Position numbers and translations under genes: made by a program. A DNA stretch of 64,000 bases. It comes from an uncultured Streptomyces sp. (GTDB taxonomy: Bacteria > Actinomycetota > Actinomycetes > Streptomycetales > Streptomycetaceae). Below, piece after piece: positions 57,809 to 64,000 of this stretch. The notes beneath the pieces were generated by a model. The model had not been told where the DNA came from and searched no databases. It worked only from the letters and a program-made list of their open reading frames with translations. Position 1 is the stretch's first letter, and each line of letters begins with the position of its first letter. The stretch lies in the NCBI RefSeq assembly GCF_947488945.1, contig NZ_CANLBS010000003.1, forward strand, positions 124,001-188,000, given 5' to 3'.

Positions 57809-58546
57809 TTGGACGAGGCCGGATTCGCCGACGTCGGGGACCAGGAGCTCCTGGTCCGCCACGTCGGAGGCGACCCCGACGCCTTCAGTGAACTCGTACG
57901 CCGTCACAGGGACCGGCTGTGGGCGGTGGCTCTGCGTACCCTCGGCGACCGGGAAGAGGCCGCCGACGCCGTGCAGGACGCTCTCGTCTCCGCCTTCCGC
58001 TCGGCGCACACGTTCCGGGGCCAGTCCGCGGTCACCACGTGGCTCCACCGGATCACGGTCAACGCCTGCCTCGACCGGGTACGCAAAGCCGCCTCCCGCC
58101 GGACCACCCCCGTGGATGACACCGATCGACTCGATCAGCTCCTGGAACCCCATGAATCCGCGGAGGCGCCGGCCGAGCGCCAGGATCTGCACCGGGAGCT
58201 CCAGAGAGCACTGGCCACGCTGCCGCCGGAGCAGCGAGCCTCCCTCGTCCTGGTCGACATGCAGGGCTACCCGGTGGCCGAGGCCGCCCGGATGCTCGAC
58301 GTGCCGACCGGGACGGTGAAGAGTCGCTGTGCGCGCGGCCGCGCGCGGCTCCTCCCTCTGCTCATGCATCTCCGCGGGCAGGGCCCGCCCCCGAGCCGGC
58401 CCGACGGCGATGAAGCCACAGCCGCAGGACCAGGCGCTGGAGGGCGACGGAACCGGAGTACGGCGCCTACCGTCCCAGCGGCGAGACCCAAGGACACGGG
58501 AACGAGTGATCCTGCCACGGTGCAGGGCGGAGGCGAACGCACGTGA
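57809..58546 (+). CDS. sigM: ECF RNA polymerase sigma factor (SigM-type)
   Basis: A protein of 245 residues. Sigma region 2 is AFSELVRRHRDRLWAVALRT and TFRGQSAVTTWLHRITVN; region 4 has PPEQRASLVLVDMQGYPVAE and GTVKSRCARGRARLLPLL. A C-terminal extension of about 65 residues beyond region 4 is disordered. TTG 57809 follows GGGGGAGGGG and gives the start MDEAGFADVGDQ. Its stop overlaps the anti-sigma start codon (GTGA), which implies coupling. The usual annotation name for this position is SigM. Confidence 0.93.
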   Translation: MDEAGFADVGDQELLVRHVGGDPDAFSELVRRHRDRLWAVALRTLGDREEAADAVQDALVSAFRSAHTFRGQSAVTTWLHRITVNACLDRVRKAASRRTTPVDDTDRLDQLLEPHESAEAPAERQDLHRELQRALATLPPEQRASLVLVDMQGYPVAEAARMLDVPTGTVKSRCARGRARLLPLLMHLRGQGPPPSRPDGDEATAAGPGAGGRRNRSTAPTVPAARPKDTGTSDPATVQGGGERT

Positions 58547-59508
58547 CATCCCCCACCGGCACGGACCGGCACCCGGACGTCTCGGAGATCGCTGATCTCT
58601 CCGAGGGGATACTCACGGCCTCGGACGCGCGTGATGTACGACGCCATGTCGAGGGCTGCCCGCTCTGCGGAGACGTCCTCACCTCGCTGGAGGAGCTCCG
58701 CGGACTGCTGGGGTCCGTGGCGGACCCTGGCCCGATGCCCGAGGACATCGCGCTCCGGATCGACCAGGCGCTCTCGACGGAAGCACTGAACGCCACCGGA
58801 TTCGGCGACGTTTCACGTGAAACATCGCGGACGCCTCAGGTCTCCCCAGAACTCTCCGCATCCGCCGTCCGACCGTTGAACCGTGCCCGCCCGCTCGGCT
58901 CCACCGCGGTCGCGCCCCACCGGACGTCCCCCCGGCCGGGCGAGCGGCCCGGAGATTCACCCGGTCCCGGTCGCCCCGGCAGGCGACGGCGGCGGGCGGT
59001 CCTTGGCACTGCGTTCGCGGCAGCCGTGCTGGGAATGAGCGGCTATTTCCTGCAAGCCATGGAGTCGGGGGACATGAAAGCCGACTCGTCCGCCGACCGA
59101 AGCCTGGGCGCGGCGGAGCAGGACACCGGAAAGGCCGCCGACACCTTCTCCGGCCGGCCGCTGCAGGATCGTGTCTCGGCCTTGCTCTCCGCCTCTTCGG
59201 CTCCCGCCGGAGAGAACCCGTTGCCGTCGGCCAAGGACTTCTCCCCCAACGCGGCTTCTCCAGGCAATACGCTGCGCGCGCCTGCCGTCTCCGTCCCCGC
59301 CTGTGTACGGCTGGCCACCGGGCGCACCACCCCCGCCGCCGCGGTGGAGGAGGGGGTCTACCGCGGCCAGGACGCTTTCCTCGTCGTCCTGCCGCATGCC
59401 GGCGATCCGTCTCTGGTCACGGCCTACGTCGTGGGTGCTTCCTGCGTGACCGATGCGCCCCGAGGGACGGGTGTGCTGCTCTTCACCCATGTCTACCCGC
59501 GACCGTGA
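58543..59508 (+). CDS. Anti-sigma factor, ZAS-like, for the adjacent ECF sigma
   Basis: A protein of 321 residues. The N-terminal domain has the HX3CX2C motif in VRRHVEGCPLCGDVLTSLEE (zinc-binding anti-sigma motif). A single membrane segment at about 148-164 (AVLGTAFAAAVLGMSGYFLQ) separates it from an extracytoplasmic domain of about 155 residues. GTG 58543 overlaps the sigM stop by 4 bases. A perfect parS lies in the coding sequence at about residues 89-93, encoding V-S-R-E-T. Likely it holds SigM at the membrane until an envelope or redox signal. Confidence 0.9.
   Translation: MTSPTGTDRHPDVSEIADLSEGILTASDARDVRRHVEGCPLCGDVLTSLEELRGLLGSVADPGPMPEDIALRIDQALSTEALNATGFGDVSRETSRTPQVSPELSASAVRPLNRARPLGSTAVAPHRTSPRPGERPGDSPGPGRPGRRRRRAVLGTAFAAAVLGMSGYFLQAMESGDMKADSSADRSLGAAEQDTGKAADTFSGRPLQDRVSALLSASSAPAGENPLPSAKDFSPNAASPGNTLRAPAVSVPACVRLATGRTTPAAAVEEGVYRGQDAFLVVLPHAGDPSLVTAYVVGASCVTDAPRGTGVLLFTHVYPRP
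58810..58823. other. parS site inside the anti-sigma gene
   Basis: Perfect GTTTCACGTGAAAC in frame, encoding V-S-R-E-T. It lies in the disordered linker between the zinc domain and the membrane segment, where a change of codons would be tolerated. Confidence 0.93.
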
Positions 59509-59623
59509 CATCGCGGTGCGGGTAGTGGGGAATGCGCGCCCCGTAGGATCCGTTGGGTGGGGTGAGAGCGGTTGAACGGCCCCAGTAGGCAGCAGGCAGT
59601 CTGCAGAGACGAGGAACAAACCC

Positions 59624-60595
59624 GTGAGCGACGTCCGAAACGTGATCATCATCGGCTCCGGGCCGGCCGGTTACACGGCGGCCCTGTACACCGCCCGCGC
59701 GTCGCTGAATCCTCTGGTATTCGAAGGCGCGGTCACCGCCGGTGGCGCCCTGATGAACACCACCGACGTGGAGAACTTCCCCGGTTTCCAGGACGGCATC
59801 ATGGGCCCCGACCTCATGGACAACATGCGGGCCCAGGCGGAGCGCTTCGGCGCGGAACTGGTGCCGGACGACGTTATCTCCGTCGACCTCACGGGTGAGA
59901 TCAAGACCGTCACCGACACCGCGGGCACGGTTCACCGTGCCAAGGCGGTCATCGTGACCACCGGTTCGCAGCACCGCAAGCTGGGTCTGCCCAACGAGGA
60001 CACGCTGTCCGGCCGTGGTGTCTCGTGGTGCGCCACGTGCGACGGCTTCTTCTTCAAGGATCAGGACATCGCCGTGGTCGGCGGCGGCGACACCGCGATG
60101 GAAGAAGCGACCTTCCTCTCCCGCTTCGCCAAGTCGGTGACGATCGTCCACCGCCGCGACTCGCTGCGTGCCTCCAAGGCCATGCAGGAGAGGGCGATCG
60201 CCGACCCGAAGATCTCGTTCGCCTGGGACAGCGAGGTGGCCGCGGTACACGGCGACCAGAAGCTCTCCGGGCTGACGCTGCGCAACACGAAGACGGGCGA
60301 GACTTCGGAGCTGCCGGTCACCGGCCTCTTCATCGCCGTCGGTCACGACCCGCGCACCGAGCTCTTCAAGGGCCAACTCGACCTGGATGAGGAGGGCTAC
60401 CTCAAGGTCGACGCCCCCTCGACGCGCACCAACCTGACGGGGGTGTTCGGCGCCGGCGACGTCGTCGACCACACCTACCGCCAGGCCATCACTGCGGCCG
60501 GCACCGGCTGCTCCGCCGCTCTCGACGCCGAGCGCTTCCTCGCGGCGCTCTCCGACGAGAAGCTCGCCGAGCCGGAGAAGACCCCCGCCGTCTGA
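59624..60595 (+). CDS. trxB: Thioredoxin-disulfide reductase
   Basis: An FAD-dependent reductase of 323 residues, using NADPH to reduce thioredoxin. FAD-binding [16 protein letters not shown], the redox-active CATCDGFFF (CxxC), and the NADPH-binding [17 protein letters not shown] are all in place. GTG 59624 follows GACGAGGAAC. trxA follows after 52 bases; both probably form one operon. Confidence 0.97.
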   Translation: MSDVRNVIIIGSGPAGYTAALYTARASLNPLVFEGAVTAGGALMNTTDVENFPGFQDGIMGPDLMDNMRAQAERFGAELVPDDVISVDLTGEIKTVTDTAGTVHRAKAVIVTTGSQHRKLGLPNEDTLSGRGVSWCATCDGFFFKDQDIAVVGGGDTAMEEATFLSRFAKSVTIVHRRDSLRASKAMQERAIADPKISFAWDSEVAAVHGDQKLSGLTLRNTKTGETSELPVTGLFIAVGHDPRTELFKGQLDLDEEGYLKVDAPSTRTNLTGVFGAGDVVDHTYRQAITAAGTGCSAALDAERFLAALSDEKLAEPEKTPAV

Positions 60596-60647
60596 TCCGC
60601 CTCATCCCCACCTCTCTCCCCTCACCCTCGAAGTCAAGGAGGCCGCC

Positions 60648-60980
60648 GTGGCCGGCGCGCTGAAGAACGTAACCGATGACACCTTCGACGAAGAGGTCCT
60701 GAAGAGCGACAAGCCCGTGCTCGTGGACTTCTGGGCCGCCTGGTGCGGACCGTGCCGTCAGATCGCCCCCTCGCTGGAGGCGATCGCGGCCGAGCACGGT
60801 GACCAGATCCAGGTCGTCAAGCTCAACATCGACGAGAACCCCGCCACCGCGGCCAAGTACGGCGTCATGTCCATCCCGACGCTCAACGTCTACCAGGGCG
60901 GCGAGGTCGCCAAGACCATCGTCGGCGCCAAGCCGAAGGCCGCGATCCTGCGCGACCTCGAGGGCTTCATCGGCGAGTAG
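60648..60980 (+). CDS. trxA: Thioredoxin
   Basis: A protein of 110 residues with the active site WAAWCGPCRQIAPSLE and the cis-Pro region YGVMSIPTLNVYQGG. It reduces protein disulfides using electrons from TrxB. GTG 60648 follows AAGGAGG. It is closed by a large hairpin with parS (61009-61056). Confidence 0.98.
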   Translation: MAGALKNVTDDTFDEEVLKSDKPVLVDFWAAWCGPCRQIAPSLEAIAAEHGDQIQVVKLNIDENPATAAKYGVMSIPTLNVYQGGEVAKTIVGAKPKAAILRDLEGFIGE

Positions 60981-61004
60981 CGGTGCCAGTACCCCGCATT
61001 CGTT

Positions 61005-61018
61005 GTTTCACGTGAAAC
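61005..61018. other. parS site in the trxA terminator
   Basis: Perfect GTTTCACGTGAAAC. Its last ten bases form the beginning of the left arm of the hairpin at 61009-61056, whose right arm ends in the complementary GTTTCACGTG at 61047-61056. Confidence 0.93.
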
Positions 61019-61056
61019 GGGCCGGACTCTTTCGAGAGTCCGGCCCGTTTCACGTG
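61009..61056. terminator. 22-bp stem hairpin, trxA terminator built on parS
   Basis: The left arm 61009-61030 begins CACGTGAAACGGGCCGG and the right arm 61035-61056 is its exact complement; the loop is TTCG. It lies between convergent trxA (60980) and the GNAT gene (61092), so it probably stops transcription from both sides. Confidence 0.9.
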
Positions 61057-61091
61057 TGCGGTGCCATGGATTCCGGCACGGCCGACCGAAA

Positions 61092-61709
61092 TCAGAGCGG
61101 GCGCAGCACGGGCTCCTTCTGCACAACGCCGAGCAGCCGGTCGAGAGCCATCTCCACGTCCTCCTTCCACGACAGAGCGGTACGCAGCTCCAGACGGAGT
61201 CGTGGGTACGCGGGGTGCGGCCGGACCGTCTTGAAGCCGACCGCCAGCAGGTGGTCGGCCGGCAGCACGCAGGCCGGCTGCTTCCACCGGGCGTCGCCGA
61301 AGGCCTCGATCGCCTTGAACCCCCGTCTGAGTACGTCCTTGGCCACCGTCTGGACCAGTACGCGCCCGAGCCCCTGCCCCTGATGGCCGGGGTCGATCCA
61401 CGCGGTGACGAGCTGCACCGCATCAGAAGAGACGGGACTGGTCGGAAAGGCCGTGGACCGCGGCACATACGCCGCCGGCGCGTAGAGGACGTAGCCCACC
61501 GGCACCTCGTCCACCGTGACCACCCTCCCGCAGGAGCCCCACTCCAGCAGGACGGCGGAGAGCCACGCCTCTTTCTCCGACTCGGCTCTGCCCGACTCGA
61601 CGGCCGCCTTCCCGCTCACCGGGTCCAGCTCCCAGAAGACGCAGGAGCGGCAACGCTGCGGGAGATCCGACAGGTGATCCAGAGTCAGCGGTACGAGCCG
61701 ACGCCCCAT
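61092..61709 (-). CDS. GNAT family N-acetyltransferase
   Basis: A protein of 205 residues, convergent with trxA. The acetyl-CoA motif is TAWIDPGHQGQGLGRVLVQT (Q/RxxGxG/A). The N-terminus has a Cys-containing segment RCRSCVFWELDP and the C-terminus GFKTVRPHPAYPRLRLELRT. ATG 61709 is taken as start. The substrate is unknown. It stands between trxA and parB in streptomycetes. Confidence 0.88.
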   Translation of the reverse strand: MGRRLVPLTLDHLSDLPQRCRSCVFWELDPVSGKAAVESGRAESEKEAWLSAVLLEWGSCGRVVTVDEVPVGYVLYAPAAYVPRSTAFPTSPVSSDAVQLVTAWIDPGHQGQGLGRVLVQTVAKDVLRRGFKAIEAFGDARWKQPACVLPADHLLAVGFKTVRPHPAYPRLRLELRTALSWKEDVEMALDRLLGVVQKEPVLRPL

Positions 61710-61909
61710 CTAGGCGATCCTCACTTCCTACGCGGCGCACCCGCACAGGTGCCGGCCGTACAGGCTCCGAATGTCGCCCGGCCTCACTCCGGGGCCGCCG
61801 GGGCCCCAAGGGCCGCCTTCGGCTCCTCCGGCCGGGAGACATCGCACGGAGTGCCCTACCACCGCATCGTAGCCACCGGTCGTGGGGGCGCATACCGAGA
61901 GAAGGCAAA

Positions 61910-61951
61910 GGGCGGTCTGTCCGCCGGTGTTCACCGGCGGACAGACCGCCC
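61910..61951 (-). terminator. Terminator of parA-parB
   Basis: A perfect 20-bp stem (left arm 61910-61929, right arm 61932-61951, beginning GGGCGGTCTGTCCGCC) with loop TT, 20 bases beyond the parB stop on the minus strand. Confidence 0.88.
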
Positions 61952-61971
61952 AGGCCCCGAAGAGGCGTCCT

Positions 61972-63045
61972 TCAGCTCGCGTCGTCCCGCGTGGACTCCT
62001 GCGTGAGGGTGCGCTCCAGCACGCCGCCCTCACCCGGAGCGAGGCTGTCGAGGATGCGGTTGAGATCGTCCATCGAAGCGAACTCGACGACGATCTTGCC
62101 CTTCTCCTTGCCGAGGTCGACCTTCACCCGGGTCTCGAAGCGGTCCGAGAGCCGCGAAGCGAGGTCACTCAGCGCGGGGGAGAGCCGGCGGCCGGCCCGC
62201 GGCCCCTTCGGCTTCGTGGAGTTCGTGGGACGGGTGCCGAGAAGCGTCACGATCTCCTCGACGGCCCGCACCGACAGGCCCTCGGCGACGATCCGGTGTG
62301 CCAGCCGGTCCTGCTCGTCGGAGTCGTCCACGGAGAGCAGCGCCCGCGCGTGGCCGGCCGAGATGACCCCGGCCGCCACCCGACGCTGCACCGGAGGCGA
62401 GAGGCGCAGCAGGCGCAGCGTGTTGGAGACCTGCGGCCGCGAACGCCCGATGCGGTCCGCGAGCTGGTCATGCGTGCACTTGAAGTCCTTCAGCAGCTGG
62501 TCGTACGCGGCGGCCTCCTCCAACGGGTTCAGCTGAGCCCGGTGAAGGTTCTCCAGCAGCGCGTCCAGCAGAAGCTTCTCGTCGTCCGTGTCCCGGACGA
62601 TGGTGGGAATCCGGTCCAGCCCGGCCTCTCGGCACGCTCGCCACCGACGCTCACCCATGATGAGCTCGTAGCGGTCCTGGTCCACCTTGCGCACGACGAC
62701 CGGCTGCAGCAGACCGACCTCCTTGATGGAGGTGACCAGCTCCGCCAGAGCGTCCTCGTCGAAGACCTCACGCGGCTGCCGCGGGTTCGGCGTGATCGAG
62801 TCCAGCAGCAGCTCGGCGAAGTAGGCTCCGGCAGGCGCCGACTCGGCGACCGGCGTGGGCGTCACCGGAGAGCTGGGCTCCGGCACGACCGGGGAAGCGG
62901 ACAGCGTGGTGACCTTGGCCGCTGCCACGCCCCGCTCGTTCGGCAGTACCGCGACCGAGCCGGCCGACGGTGTCTGCCTCTCCTGGGGAGCTGCGGGGAT
63001 CAGGGCTCCGAGCCCCCGCCCGAGTCCTCTACGACGCTCACTCAC
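61972..63045 (-). CDS. parB: Chromosome-partitioning protein ParB
   Basis: A protein of 357 residues. The N-terminal CTPase-type domain has [13 protein letters not shown] and [20 protein letters not shown]. The HTH that recognises parS is [22 protein letters not shown]-terminal dimerisation domain follows. ParB binds the parS sites and spreads along DNA to organise the origin region. GTG 63045 overlaps the parA stop (TGA within GTGAGTGAG). Confidence 0.98.
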   Translation of the reverse strand: MSERRRGLGRGLGALIPAAPQERQTPSAGSVAVLPNERGVAAAKVTTLSASPVVPEPSSPVTPTPVAESAPAGAYFAELLLDSITPNPRQPREVFDEDALAELVTSIKEVGLLQPVVVRKVDQDRYELIMGERRWRACREAGLDRIPTIVRDTDDEKLLLDALLENLHRAQLNPLEEAAAYDQLLKDFKCTHDQLADRIGRSRPQVSNTLRLLRLSPPVQRRVAAGVISAGHARALLSVDDSDEQDRLAHRIVAEGLSVRAVEEIVTLLGTRPTNSTKPKGPRAGRRLSPALSDLASRLSDRFETRVKVDLGKEKGKIVVEFASMDDLNRILDSLAPGEGGVLERTLTQESTRDDAS

Positions 63046-63968
63046 TGGATCCCCTCCGTAATGCTCTGCCGCTTGTTCTGGTCGCCCGGACGGGCATGCT
63101 GAGGCTCGTAGTGCACGCCTACGCCCCTGAGGGCGATCTCGCGCGCCGCTTCCAGGTAGGAGAGCGAGCCGCTGGAGCCGGGGTCGTAGGTGAGCACCGT
63201 CTGGCCGTAGCTCGGCGCCTCCGAAATGCGCACCGAACGCGGGATGCTGGTGCGCAGCACCTCCTTGCCGAAGTGGGTCCGCACCTCCTCGGCCACCTGC
63301 GAAGCAAGCCGGGTCCTGCCGTCGTACATGGTCAGCAGGATGGTGGACACGTGAAGGTCGGGGTTCAGGTGCCCCCGGACCAGGTCCACGTTGCGCAGGA
63401 GCTGTCCCAGCCCTTCGAGCGCGTAGTACTCGCACTGGATCGGGATCAGCACTTCGGCACCGGCCACCATGGCGTTGACCGTCAGCAGCCCGAGGGAGGG
63501 CGGGCAGTCGATCAGGATGTAGTCCAAGGGCTGCTCGTACGCCTGGATCGCACGCTGCAGTCGGCTCTCCCGCGCCACCAGCGACACGAGCTCGATCTCC
63601 GCACCGGCGAGATCGATGGTCGCCGGGGCGCAGAAGAGACCTTCGACGTCCGGAACGGGCTGGACCACTTCTGAGAGCGGCATGCTCTCGACCAGGACGT
63701 CGTAGATCGAGGGAACCTCGGAGTGATGGTCGATCCCCAGCGCGGTGGACGCATTCCCCTGCGGGTCAAGATCGATCACCAGAACACGAGCACCGTGCAG
63801 CGCCAGGGAGGCGGCGAGATTGACCGTCGAGGTGGTCTTGCCCACGCCGCCCTTCTGGTTGGCGACCACCATGATCCGGGTCCGGTCAGGACGTGGCAGC
63901 CCTTCACCGGCGCGGCCGAGCGCTTCGACGGCCAGCTGTGCCGCGCGACCGATAGGGGTGTCGTCCAT
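63042..63968 (-). CDS. parA: Chromosome-partitioning ATPase ParA
   Basis: A protein of 308 residues. The deviant Walker A is [16 protein letters not shown], the Walker B is [13 protein letters not shown] and the [20 protein letters not shown] block is characteristic. It drives ParB-parS complexes and in streptomycetes spreads from the tip toward sporulating septa. ATG 63968 starts 10 bases after a parS site. The in-frame upstream sequence meets a TGA within the parS, so no longer form is possible. Coupled to parB. Confidence 0.98.
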   Translation of the reverse strand: MDDTPIGRAAQLAVEALGRAGEGLPRPDRTRIMVVANQKGGVGKTTSTVNLAASLALHGARVLVIDLDPQGNASTALGIDHHSEVPSIYDVLVESMPLSEVVQPVPDVEGLFCAPATIDLAGAEIELVSLVARESRLQRAIQAYEQPLDYILIDCPPSLGLLTVNAMVAGAEVLIPIQCEYYALEGLGQLLRNVDLVRGHLNPDLHVSTILLTMYDGRTRLASQVAEEVRTHFGKEVLRTSIPRSVRISEAPSYGQTVLTYDPGSSGSLSYLEAAREIALRGVGVHYEPQHARPGDQNKRQSITEGIQ

Positions 63969-63978
63969 CGGCGGAGGT

Positions 63979-63992
63979 GTTTCACGTGAAAC
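63979..63992. other. parS site directly upstream of parA
   Basis: Perfect GTTTCACGTGAAAC 10 bases before the parA start codon, flanked by GGT/ACC to make a 20-bp palindrome. ParB binding could influence expression of parAB. Confidence 0.95.
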
Positions 63993-64000
63993 ACCGTCCC

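Noticed and set aside
61047-61060. Possible eleventh parS
   Set aside because: Only 10 of 14 bases match (GTTTCACGTG then TGCG); it is the complementary arm of the trxA terminator rather than a site.

Overview
The window is high-GC actinomycete DNA and reads as a Streptomyces chromosome close to the replication origin. The support is direct: ssgA/ssgR sporulation genes, a fused cydCD, a Rex-type operator in front of cydABCD, SsgA-, DUF5326- and DUF6049-type proteins, and the gene order dnaB ... rplI-rpsR-ssb-rpsF ... pcnA-DUF6049-murJ-pseudokinase-sigM ... trxB-trxA ... parB-parA. parA lies at the right edge, so oriC (dnaA/dnaN) is inferred to lie just beyond position 64000. No rRNA, tRNA, CRISPR array, insertion sequence or prophage was seen.

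Layout. 1-7.1 kb: an ABC transporter pair, an epoxide-hydrolase-like protein, kptA, a truncated small protein, a DUF72 protein, an LLM flavin oxidoreductase and a HAD phosphatase. 7.2-15.3 kb: a GAF-GAF histidine kinase downstream of the cytochrome bd operon cydA-cydB-cydCD, headed by a Rex operator. 15.3-22.9 kb: a hisC-like aminotransferase, a LacI regulator, a metallophosphatase, two small membrane proteins, and thiC with a TPP riboswitch. 22.9-33.2 kb: a YibE/F protein, ssgA-ssgR, small membrane proteins, a cupin, a cystathionine gamma-lyase-like enzyme, a Nudix protein, a flavohaemoprotein-reductase pseudogene, GNAT/MarR genes and a serine hydrolase. 33.4-38.6 kb: dnaB, a MATE pump and rpsF-ssb-rpsR-rplI. 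38.8-49.7 kb: a FemX-like aminoacyltransferase and an alanine-racemase-like protein, a mannosyltransferase-like membrane protein, a class A PBP, a PadR regulator with inositol-phosphate synthase, and an MFS transporter. 49.8-64 kb: pcnA, DUF6049, murJ, a discoidin pseudokinase, an ECF sigma and its anti-sigma, trxB-trxA, a GNAT protein and parB-parA.

The most striking non-coding structure is a set of ten perfect 14-bp parS sites (core TTTCACGTGAAA) that become denser toward the parA end. Six of them lie between convergent gene ends, and three are built into large palindromes or hairpins that look like transcription terminators. One parS overlaps the start codon of cydCD and another lies inside the anti-sigma gene. 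Two intergenic clusters of DnaA boxes (3201-3254 next to kptA; 35093-35181 upstream of dnaB) are also present. The region therefore carries both origin-segregation and DnaA-titration-type sequence signals.

Many genes concern the cell envelope: FemX, the racemase-like protein, PBP, MurJ, the pseudokinase, the DUF6049 protein and the glycosyltransferase. Respiration and redox are represented by cydABCD, the kinase and thioredoxin. Start codons were chosen from ribosome-binding sites and family N-termini and several remain uncertain, as noted in the entries.
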